Assembly: GCA_964470965.1 (NCBI GenBank)
Contig: CAYYIS010000104.1
Coordinates: 1 to 7,075, forward strand
Origin: CAYYIS01 sp964470965
GTDB lineage: Bacteria; JAAXHH01; JABIQT01
Direction: 5' to 3'
Length of the DNA stretch: 7,075 nucleotides
The position numbers were made by a program, and so were the translations under genes. Within the stretch, counting starts at the first letter, position 1. Every line of letters begins with the position of its first letter. Below, in pieces: positions 1 through 5,383 of the stretch. The notes under the pieces were generated by a model. That model worked only from the letters and a program-made list of their open reading frames with translations. It was not told the DNA's origin and did not search any database.

Positions 1-49
1 CCACACACGAATTAGTCGTGCCTAAATCTATACCGATGATCTTACCCAT
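1..49 (-). CDS. dnaK: DnaK (Hsp70 chaperone), N-terminal fragment cut by window edge
   Basis: The minus strand from 49 downwards encodes MGKIIGIDLGTTNSCV, the N-terminal signature of DnaK. The IDLGTTNS stretch is the phosphate-1 loop of the Hsp70 actin-like ATPase domain. Only 16 codons are present; the rest lies off the left edge. The start is supported by a strong Shine-Dalgarno sequence (AAGGAG on the minus strand, about 7 bases before the ATG). DnaK is the cytosolic ATP-dependent folding chaperone working with DnaJ and GrpE. It lies downstream of, and in the same direction as, the Hsp20 gene with a 103-base gap, so co-transcription is likely. No CIRCE element was seen at the start. Confidence 0.93.
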   Translation of the reverse strand, partial: MGKIIGIDLGTTNSCV

Positions 50-152
50 GGTCTTACTCCTTTTAATTTTAGAGCAGGGGCAGGGACGAAGGGTGGTTTC
101 CCCCGTCCCTGCATCTGCTCAACATGAAAATAAGTTGCTGTGCGCCAATCGA
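50..152 (-). promoter_or_regulatory. hsp20-dnaK intergenic region with long hairpin (72-120)
   Basis: A large inverted repeat fills this gap. Bases 72-77 (GAGCAG) pair with 115-120 (CTGCTC), and 80-88 (GCAGGGACG) pair with 104-112 (CGTCCCTGC), separated by a small internal loop. A further GGG/CCC pairing (91-93/101-103) is possible inside the loop. In the minus-strand transcript the hairpin ends about 20 bases before the dnaK ATG, directly before an A/T-rich stretch and the AAGGAG site. It has no U-run on either strand, so it does not look like an intrinsic terminator. It may set the ratio of Hsp20 to DnaK through RNA processing, stability or translation, which is inference. Confidence 0.7.
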
Positions 153-563
153 TTACGAGACAGAAACCGGGATCTCCCTCGCTTTTACCTCTTCGACTTT
201 CGGCAGGGTAATCGTCAGTACGCCGTTCCCGAAATCAGCGGAGATTTTATCGGTGTCGATCTTCGACGGCAGACTGAACGAACGTTCGAATGAACCGTAG
301 GACCGCTCTATCCTATAGTAGGTATTGTCCTCTGTTTGCTCTTGCCGCTTCTTCGCGCCAGTGATCGCGAGCACGTCCTCTTTAACATGGATCTTCACGT
401 CTTCAGCCGTCATACCCGGCAGGTCGGCGACAACCACGAGGTCGGATTCGTTTTCGTGAATGTCGATTGCCGGGTGCCAGCCCGTCTCAGGAAGACTCCA
501 GCCGGAAAAGAGACGATCGAATTGGCGATGCAGGGCCACCGGGCGGCAGGTAGTGAGTTTCAT
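153..563 (-). CDS. hsp20: Small heat-shock protein, Hsp20/alpha-crystallin family
   Basis: A 136-residue protein of normal length for a bacterial small heat-shock protein. The alpha-crystallin domain spans about residues 30-128. It contains the ADLPGM strand (46-51), YGSFERSFSLP (89-99) and the NGVLTITLPK signature (113-122). The C-terminal I-P-V (131-133) is the I-x-I/V motif that docks into neighbouring dimers during oligomer assembly. Such proteins are ATP-independent cytosolic holdases that keep unfolding clients soluble for DnaK, which fits the dnaK gene directly downstream. The ATG at 563 is preceded by AAAGGA about 7 bases upstream. The N-terminal arm is short (about 29 residues). The gene is divergent from the sigma factor. 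Family assignment is secure; client range cannot be read from sequence. Confidence 0.95.
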   Translation of the reverse strand: MKLTTCRPVALHRQFDRLFSGWSLPETGWHPAIDIHENESDLVVVADLPGMTAEDVKIHVKEDVLAITGAKKRQEQTEDNTYYRIERSYGSFERSFSLPSKIDTDKISADFGNGVLTITLPKVEEVKAREIPVSVS

Positions 564-1047
564 GATTTATCCTTTCGGAAAACTTAAAATAGTGATTAAC
601 ATTGGTTGTGTAATATTCGTAGGTTTTTATAACTGAGATGGTGTCTTTACCATGTGTCTATTAAGAATTGCTTTCACCTCCTTGCGATTTTGGTATGTTT
701 GTTTAACCGTAATTGTTACGAAAAAAAACCTTGCCTGAATGGGAACCGTCCCACGAGTTAATACGTTAAACGTGACATCACTGCGCAATAATGGTCACAT
801 CGTGTTCACTAAATGTTGAAGCAAACTGCGTGCCAAACCTTGAAAATTGTTTGAAGAAAAATTATAACTTGTTGTATTGATAGTCAGTTATTAAGAAGTT
901 AAATTTTGAAGGCAGGGAACCTACCATTTGCCCATTTTGTCAAATTGACAGCTAGGTGTCATTGTGGCAAAAAAAGGTGCCAGAATGTATCCACTGCAGG
1001 TAAATGGCCGAACAGTAAGAACAAGATGATGCGGAGGTGCTTGGAAT
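564..1047. promoter_or_regulatory. Divergent intergenic region between hsp20 (minus) and sigma factor (plus)
   Basis: This 484-base, A/T-rich region contains no convincing full-length gene. It holds candidate sigma70-type promoters for the plus-strand sigma gene (840-868 and 877-905) and a perfect TATAAT on the minus strand (866 to 861) without a good -35. It also holds two perfect short palindromes (ACGTT-A-AACGT at 763-773; TGTCAA-A-TTGACA at 938-950), a hairpin plus T8 in the hsp20 direction (740-753, T8 at 728-721), and an isolated AAGGAGGTGA on the minus strand (683 to 674). I saw no CIRCE (TTAGCACTC-N9-GAGTGCTAA), no HAIR element and no convincing sigma32-type -35/-10 pair. The frame on the minus strand at 921-1241 is a shadow. 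Confidence 0.6.
840..868 (+). promoter_or_regulatory. Candidate sigma70-type promoter for the sigma factor gene
   Basis: TTGAAA (840-845) and TATAAC (863-868) are separated by exactly 17 bases, each close to the consensus. Transcription would start near 875 and give a leader of about 170 bases before the ATG at 1048. A second candidate lies just downstream: TTGATA (877-882), 17 bases, TAAATT (900-905). The -10 of the first overlaps a minus-strand TATAAT (866 to 861), so opposing promoters may interfere here. No experimental start is known. Confidence 0.5.
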
Positions 1048-1890
1048 ATGGAAATGGTCGTAAAAAAACAATATGACAAAAACGATCTGTCCCTTGATTT
1101 ATATCTTGAGGAAATCGGCGAGACGGACCTGCTCACATCGGACCAGGAAGAGCAGCTGGCGCGGCTCATTCGTGCCGGCGATGAGCGGGCGCTGGATTGC
1201 CTGGTAAAAGCTAATCTCCGCTTCGTCGTGTCAGTCGCCAAACAATATCAGAATCAGGGTCTCACCCTGTCCGACTTGATCGGTGAGGGTAACATCGGTT
1301 TGATCAAAGCGGCCCATCGATTCGATGAGACCAAGGGATTCAAATTCATCTCGTATGCGGTCTGGTGGAGCCGCCAGTCTATCCTGCATGCACTGGCGGA
1401 GCAATCGCGGCTGATACGGCTGCCGCTGAACAAGGTGGAAGAACTGCGCCGGATCGAGCGGGCCATCCGGCAGCGGGAGATGGCCGAAAACCACGAAGAC
1501 GGGGACAGAGCCTCAGCCACCGAAGTGCCGGCAGCCGAGACACCGGAATGGGCCAGCAAACCCCTGTCTTTGGATGCGCAGATCGGAGACAATGACGGGT
1601 ACAGCCTGATGAACCGGCTGAAGGACCAAAACAGTCCGCTGCCGGACGAGTCGGTTGCGGACGATGCTCTGAAGCGCGAGATAGGCCGGGCGGTCGCCAG
1701 CCTGGAACCCCGTGAAAGCGAGGTCCTGAACCTGTATTACGGGCTCGATTCCGACCGAACATACACCCTCGAAGAGATCGGGGTCCAGTTCGGCCTTACG
1801 CGCGAGCGCGTGCGTCAGATAAAACAGAAGGCGATCAACAAACTCCGGCACACCAACCGCGGGATCCGGCTGGCGGAGTACGCCGATTAA
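1048..1890 (+). CDS. Sigma-70 family RNA polymerase sigma factor, RpoD/SigA-like, lacking recognisable region 3
   Basis: A 280-residue sigma factor that directs RNA polymerase to promoters. Region 1.2 is about residues 15-45 (LDLYLEEIG). Region 2 is about 48-125 (NLRFVVSVAKQYQNQG, DLIGEGNIGLIKAAHRFD, then WWSRQSI in region 2.4). Region 4 is about 207-270, with the helix-turn-helix TLEEIGVQFGLTRERVRQIK at 240-259. The region 2.4 residues SILHALAEQSRLIRLPLN closely resemble Bacteroidota-type short primary sigmas, including Leu where E. coli RpoD has Thr440. Between about 145 and 172 the usual region 3 helix-turn-helix is replaced by an acidic, Ala/Thr/Glu-rich stretch (ENHEDGDRASATEVPAAETP). 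GGAGGT lies 9 bases before the ATG. Length resembles Bacteroidota SigA, but whether this is the primary or an alternative (group 2) sigma cannot be decided here. Its divergence from heat-shock genes may hint at a stress link. Confidence 0.93.
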   Translation: MEMVVKKQYDKNDLSLDLYLEEIGETDLLTSDQEEQLARLIRAGDERALDCLVKANLRFVVSVAKQYQNQGLTLSDLIGEGNIGLIKAAHRFDETKGFKFISYAVWWSRQSILHALAEQSRLIRLPLNKVEELRRIERAIRQREMAENHEDGDRASATEVPAAETPEWASKPLSLDAQIGDNDGYSLMNRLKDQNSPLPDESVADDALKREIGRAVASLEPRESEVLNLYYGLDSDRTYTLEEIGVQFGLTRERVRQIKQKAINKLRHTNRGIRLAEYAD

Positions 1891-2029
1891 TGCCGGTATC
1901 GTTTTCGGACCGTCGGGTATTCCTGCGGACGGGCGGATGTGCGGTCCTCAGACATCCAAGGTACCGCGGATCCGGATATTTCTCCGACTACCCATGTGAT
2001 TTGCCGATAAAAAGACGCCGCCCGAATGG

Positions 2030-2063
2030 ACGGGCCGACGCATATTGTCGGCCCGTTTTTTTT
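2030..2063 (+). terminator. Strong intrinsic terminator after the sigma factor gene
   Basis: A perfect 10-base-pair stem, ACGGGCCGAC (2030-2039) with GTCGGCCCGT (2047-2056), has a 7-base loop and runs into eight T residues (2056-2063). It lies about 140 bases after the sigma stop codon and ends only 32 bases before the ATG of the dehydratase gene. It may therefore separate the two units or act in the leader of the second. The 1891-2029 stretch before it shows nothing else I can assign. Confidence 0.88.
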
Positions 2064-2095
2064 CACTAATTACGAAACATTACCGAGGAGAAGGA

Positions 2096-2389
2096 ATGAC
2101 ATTACTTTCGGACAGTGAGCTCGCGGAACGGCTTCTTGACCTTACCGGATGGGACAGGCAGGGCGACAGCATCACGAAGCGTTTTGAGTTCGATTCGTTT
2201 CCTATATCAATCGAATTTATCAATGAAGTAGCCCTTCGCGCGGAAGCGGCCAATCATCATCCGGAGATCCACAATATTTACAACCGGGTCACCATAACCC
2301 TGAGTACTCACGATGCATGCGGTGTCACCGGCAAAGATACCGCTATGGCCACGCAGATCGATGAGACGGCAGAGCGGATCAGGGGTTGA
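2096..2389 (+). CDS. phhB: Pterin-4a-carbinolamine dehydratase (4a-hydroxytetrahydrobiopterin dehydratase)
   Basis: A 97-residue protein, the usual length of the PCD/DCoH family (EC 4.2.1.96). It dehydrates the 4a-hydroxy-tetrahydropterin formed by aromatic amino acid hydroxylases, regenerating the cofactor in the cytosol. The signature E-x3-HHP is present as EAANHHPE (50-57), with Tyr62 and His72 following and TGKD at 78-81. His54, His55 and His72 correspond to the catalytic histidines of the family. The ATG at 2096 is chosen because GAGGAG lies 5 bases upstream; an earlier in-frame TTG at 2045 falls inside the terminator loop and is rejected. No phenylalanine hydroxylase is visible nearby, so the pterin-dependent partner is unknown; some bacterial PCDs have been linked to other pterin roles. 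The LOG-family gene follows 148 bases downstream on the same strand. Confidence 0.9.
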   Translation: MTLLSDSELAERLLDLTGWDRQGDSITKRFEFDSFPISIEFINEVALRAEAANHHPEIHNIYNRVTITLSTHDACGVTGKDTAMATQIDETAERIRG

Positions 2390-2537
2390 TGCGCAGCTCC
2401 CCGCCGGGAGTGGGCTCCAGTCCTGCACCCGAAAGCGGATACCGCATACGCACAGGGGAGGTCACGCTGAAGGCGGCCCCGCGGAAAATGATTCGAACGA
2501 CAGTCAGGCACACCGTAACAGCTGAAAAGGATGGGTC

Positions 2538-3287
2538 ATGTCAACACAACCGCCCGTAACACCGGAAAAAGCCTACCGAGATCTGGATTTTCTAAACAGC
2601 CCGGATGCCCGTATCATTCGTATTTTGAGCGAGTACCTGGATCCGCAACGGCGGTTCCGGAAATTAAACCTTCGGGACACCATTGTATTCTACGGATCCG
2701 CGCGGGTACGCGGCCATGACAACGCTGCCAATGAGATGAGCGCCGCACAGCGTAAACTGGCACGGTATTACGACGAGGCGCGCATCCTGGCTCACAAGAT
2801 GACCGAATGGTCTATGGCCCGGGACAGGGGAAAGCACTATGTCATTTGTTCGGGGGGAGGTCCCGGCATCATGGAGGCAGCCAACCGCGGCGCTCAAGAG
2901 GCGGGTGGGCAATCCATCGGCCTCAACATCAGCCTCCCCATGGAACAGTATGCCAACCCCTACATTGCGGATGAACTAAACTTCGAGTTCCACTACTTCT
3001 TCATGCGCAAATTCTGGTTCGTGTACCTGGCCAAGGCCCTGGTCATTTTCCCTGGCGGATTCGGTACCTGTGATGAACTGTTCGAGCTGCTTACCCTCGT
3101 TCAGACCAGAAAGGTGATAAAAAAGCTGCCTATCGTCGTATACGGAACCGATTACTGGCACGAAGTACTGAACCTGGACGCCATGGTAAAATGGGGAACC
3201 ATCGACGCGGCGGATTTGGATCTGATACACTTCGTGAACGATCCTGACGAGGCGTTCCGGTACCTGTCGGGTGCGTTGGGGGATTAG
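2538..3287 (+). CDS. LOG-family protein (nucleoside 5'-monophosphate phosphoribohydrolase-like)
   Basis: A 249-residue protein with a Rossmann-type LOG fold, in older annotation called a lysine decarboxylase-like protein. The family signature PGGFGTCDE is at 172-180, GGGPGIMEAANRGA is at 106-119, and FMRK (155-158) carries the conserved Arg; Arg157 and Glu180 are the expected active-site pair. Characterised members cleave the N-glycosidic bond of nucleoside 5'-monophosphates (cytokinin ribotides in plants, AMP or similar in bacteria) to free base and ribose 5-phosphate. It is longer than minimal LOG proteins (about 190 residues) because of an N-terminal extension of about 45 residues and an inserted helix (about 70-95). 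AAGGA lies 6 bases before the ATG at 2538. It likely shares a transcript with the dehydratase gene upstream. Substrate is not readable from sequence; purA downstream makes a purine link tempting but unproven. Confidence 0.88.
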   Translation: MSTQPPVTPEKAYRDLDFLNSPDARIIRILSEYLDPQRRFRKLNLRDTIVFYGSARVRGHDNAANEMSAAQRKLARYYDEARILAHKMTEWSMARDRGKHYVICSGGGPGIMEAANRGAQEAGGQSIGLNISLPMEQYANPYIADELNFEFHYFFMRKFWFVYLAKALVIFPGGFGTCDELFELLTLVQTRKVIKKLPIVVYGTDYWHEVLNLDAMVKWGTIDAADLDLIHFVNDPDEAFRYLSGALGD

Positions 3288-3533
3288 GTGCCTCTTACTT
3301 CCTTGCCCGCTTCGCGCTTGGTGCGGACCGTGTCAAACAACGCGATACCCCGGCGGTAGAGGCACGCAACCGCTCCGTAACCGACAGTAGACCGTTTCGT
3401 TCCGGGCGGATGCCAGCGTGTAACATCGGCACCGAGGCAGCTGATGACATCAGTCCGGGTCAGGCAGTTCCGGCCCCTTCAATACGGGGCGCACCCCATT
3501 TTCCCATGGTGTAGAATCATCCCTATTTCCTTC

Positions 3534-3562
3534 TTGACAGCCTGCAGCACGGGGATTATGTT
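3534..3562 (+). promoter_or_regulatory. Candidate sigma70-type promoter for purA
   Basis: A perfect TTGACA (3534-3539) is followed after exactly 17 bases by TATGTT (3557-3562). Transcription would start near 3569, giving a leader of about 87 bases ahead of the purA ATG. The leader would begin just before the hairpin-plus-T run at 3580-3607. Confidence 0.65.
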
Positions 3563-3579
3563 TACATGTCATCATAACG

Positions 3580-3607
3580 GGGCAGGGTGATGAAACCTGC
3601 CCTTTTT
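3580..3607 (+). terminator. Intrinsic-terminator-like hairpin in the apparent purA leader
   Basis: GGGCAGG (3580-3586) pairs with CCTGCCC (3596-3602) around a 9-base loop and is followed directly by five T residues (3603-3607). Either it ends transcripts coming from the LOG-family gene, or, because the best promoter lies upstream of it, it attenuates purA transcription. A competing antiterminator pairing was not obvious to me. Confidence 0.72.
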
Positions 3608-3655
3608 CGCGTTTACAGCGATATCTTTTTCATACGGTGTTCCGGAGAGTAAAAC

Positions 3656-4933
3656 ATGTCGGTACGGATCGTCATCGGCGCCCAGTGGGGCGATGAGGGC
3701 AAAGGTAAAATCGTTGATTTTCTGAGTGATCAGTCGGATATGGTTGTGCGGTTTCAGGGTGGCGCCAATGCCGGGCATACGGTAGCGGTGGGGGATCAGG
3801 AATACATCCTGCACCTGATTCCCTGCGGCATATTGCGTCCGGACAAGGTCTGTGTCATCGGCAACGGCGTGGTGATCGATCCGGCCGGACTGATGGAAGA
3901 GATAGAGATGCTGAAGTCCCACGGAATCGACGTTTCCGGACGGCTGTTCATCAGCCACAACGCCCAGCTCATCATGCCCTACCACAAACTACTGGACCAG
4001 GTGGGAGAACAGGGCATGCAGGAGACAGAACGCATCGGCACTACGGGGCGCGGGATCGGTCCGGCCTACACGGACAAAGTGGCCAGAAAAGGCATCCGCA
4101 TCGTCGACCTGCTGGACCGCAACCGGCTGCGCGAAAAATTGAAACGCAACATCCAGGCCACCAACAACCTTCTCGACGCGGTATACCATGCCGAGACGCT
4201 CAATGAAGACCAGACTATCGATGAATACCTGACATTCGACGAACAGATAGATCCGTTCATCACGGACACCTCAGTACTCGTAAACGAGGCCATCGACGCG
4301 GGTAAGAACGTTTTGTTCGAAGGCGGCCAGGGCACGCTGCTCGATGTGGACCACGGTACCTATCCGTACGTCACCTCCAGCAACACCGTCTCCGGCGCCG
4401 CATGCACCGGAGTGGGCGTCGGCCCGACGAGGATCGACGAAGTGGTCGGTGTGATCAAGGCGTACACCACCCGGGTGGGCAACGGCCCGTTCCCCACCGA
4501 ATTCCCCAAGGACTGGGGTGACGAGTTCCGCCAGATGGCCCAGGAATACGGGGCCACCACGGGCCGACCGCGCCGCTGCGGCTGGTTCGACGCGATGATC
4601 TCCAAATACGCCGCCCGTGTCAACGGCATGACCAGCCTGGCCATTTCCCGTATGGATACGCTCGACGAACTGGCCTCGCTGAAGATTTGCGTTGGTTATA
4701 AAGACGGTGACAGAATTCTGAAGCACCTGCCCAGTGACTCCCACCTGCTGGATCGTGTCGCACCGGTCTACGAGGAAATGGACGGGTGGCAGTCGCCCAC
4801 GGGCGGAGCCCGCACCTGGGACGATCTACCCGAAAATGCCCGCACCTACATCACCCGCATCTCGGAGCTCACGGGCGTTCCGGTAGGCATGGTCTCCGTA
4901 GGGTCCCGCCGCGACGAAACGATTTTTCTGTAG
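3656..4933 (+). CDS. purA: Adenylosuccinate synthetase
   Basis: A 425-residue protein of typical length (EC 6.3.4.4). It joins IMP and aspartate with GTP hydrolysis to make adenylosuccinate, the first committed step from IMP to AMP, in the cytosol. The N-terminal WGDEGKGKIVD (11-21) carries the catalytic Asp13. GGANAGHTV (35-43) carries His41, both in register with the E. coli enzyme. Further family blocks are GTTGRGIGPAYTDK (128-141), the IMP-site stretch GGQGTLLDVDHGTYPYVTSS (223-242), RVGNGPFPTE (273-282), TGRPRRCGWFD (302-312) and the C-terminal GSRRDETI (416-423), where Ser replaces the more usual Pro. GGAGAG lies 6 bases before the ATG at 3656. No other purine gene is adjacent, so it appears to be transcribed alone from its own promoter. 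Confidence 0.98.
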   Translation: MSVRIVIGAQWGDEGKGKIVDFLSDQSDMVVRFQGGANAGHTVAVGDQEYILHLIPCGILRPDKVCVIGNGVVIDPAGLMEEIEMLKSHGIDVSGRLFISHNAQLIMPYHKLLDQVGEQGMQETERIGTTGRGIGPAYTDKVARKGIRIVDLLDRNRLREKLKRNIQATNNLLDAVYHAETLNEDQTIDEYLTFDEQIDPFITDTSVLVNEAIDAGKNVLFEGGQGTLLDVDHGTYPYVTSSNTVSGAACTGVGVGPTRIDEVVGVIKAYTTRVGNGPFPTEFPKDWGDEFRQMAQEYGATTGRPRRCGWFDAMISKYAARVNGMTSLAISRMDTLDELASLKICVGYKDGDRILKHLPSDSHLLDRVAPVYEEMDGWQSPTGGARTWDDLPENARTYITRISELTGVPVGMVSVGSRRDETIFL

Positions 4934-4979
4934 GTCCTTTGCCGGGGAGGGAAGGTAAGACCCGCCGCAGTGGAATCAA

Positions 4980-5002
4980 CGGGATCAATCCCGCGATATT
5001 TT
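4980..5002 (+). terminator. Possible weak terminator after purA
   Basis: CGGGA (4980-4984) pairs with TCCCG (4989-4993) around TCAA, and a short T-rich stretch (ATATTTTC, 4996-5003) follows within a few bases. The stem is short and the T-run starts late, so this is only a candidate. It sits 47 bases after the purA stop and just before the tRNA promoter. Confidence 0.35.
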
Positions 5003-5005
5003 CTA

Positions 5006-5034
5006 TTGACTGCAACGCCCGTTAAGTGTATTAT
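5006..5034 (+). promoter_or_regulatory. Promoter of the tRNA-Lys operon
   Basis: TTGACT (5006-5011) and TATTAT (5029-5034) are exactly 17 bases apart, five of six matches in each box. The bases after the -10 (GGAGGGTC) form a G/C-rich discriminator, the kind seen at stable-RNA promoters under stringent control. The start would be near 5041, about 10 bases before the first tRNA. Confidence 0.75.
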
Positions 5035-5050
5035 GGAGGGTCTTTTTTGG

Positions 5051-5123
5051 GGGGGCGTAGCTCAGTTGGTAGAGCAGCAGACTTTTAATCTGTTGGTCGA
5101 AGGTTCGACTCCTTCCGCCCTCA
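5051..5123 (+). tRNA. trnK: tRNA-Lys, anticodon UUU
   Basis: A complete cloverleaf of 73 bases. The acceptor stem 5051-5057 pairs with 5116-5122 (one G-U at the second pair). The D arm is GCTC/GAGC (5060-5063/5072-5075). The anticodon stem 5077-5081 pairs with 5089-5093 around CTTTTAA, anticodon TTT at 5084-5086, which reads AAA and AAG codons. The T arm is GAAGG/CCTTC with loop TTCGACT (5104-5110). The discriminator is A5123. CCA is not encoded and must be added after transcription. It is the first gene of a two-tRNA unit. Confidence 0.97.
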
Positions 5124-5139
5124 TATCTTTACAAAGCGC

Positions 5140-5212
<73 letters not shown>

Positions 5213-5225
5213 TGTTCCTAACAAG

Positions 5226-5279
5226 AACGGGCAGATGGACTTGTGGAAGTAGTATCCTAGAGTCATCTGTCCGTTTTTT
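5226..5279 (+). terminator. Intrinsic terminator of the tRNA-Lys operon
   Basis: AACGGGCAGATG (5226-5237) pairs with CATCTGTCCGTT (5264-5275), 12 pairs with one G-U. After a bulged G the stem can extend by ACT/AGT (5239-5241/5261-5263). Six T residues (5274-5279) follow. It begins 13 bases after the second tRNA and closes the tRNA unit. The large loop (about 19 bases) is unusual but does not prevent function. Confidence 0.85.
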
Positions 5280-5383
5280 GTGTTTCACCTACCGCCTGTA
5301 TACCATTCGGGTTGAAAACGTTAGCAGTTCCTACGGTTTGGGAGCAAAGGCGCGGTAATTTGCCCCACCACCAGACTAAGATA

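Larger units (their letters stand above)
3288..3655. other. Spacer between LOG-family gene and purA
   Basis: This 368-base region holds no gene with an acceptable start. The minus strand is open from 3478 to the TAA at 3286-3284 (65 codons, stop included) but has no ATG, GTG or upstream TTG start. It contains an inverted repeat GTGCCTCT (3288-3295)/AGAGGCAC (3358-3365) and a perfect palindrome CTGATG-A-CATCAG (3441-3453). The right part holds the purA promoter and leader hairpin listed separately. Confidence 0.6.

Noticed and set aside
18..293. Plus-strand open frame of 91 codons across the dnaK start and hsp20 3' end
   Set aside because: It is antisense to dnaK and hsp20, both strongly supported, and contains the intergenic hairpin. 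No family resemblance.
336..587. Plus-strand open frame of 83 codons
   Set aside because: It is antisense to hsp20 and has no ribosome-binding site or domain pattern.
945..973. TTGACA at 945-950 as a promoter -35 for the sigma gene
   Set aside because: No acceptable -10 lies 16-18 bases downstream; the bases there are mostly A. It is better explained as half of a palindrome.
1365..1762. Several open frames on both strands inside the sigma factor gene
   Set aside because: They are shadows in a GC-rich coding region; the sigma frame has clear family motifs.
2045..2095. Extended start for the dehydratase at TTG 2045
   Set aside because: The start falls in the loop of the terminator hairpin, while ATG 2096 has GAGGAG at good spacing and matches the family length.
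4271..4744. Minus-strand frame of 157 codons inside purA
   Set aside because: It is a GC-codon shadow of purA, which is full length with all family motifs.
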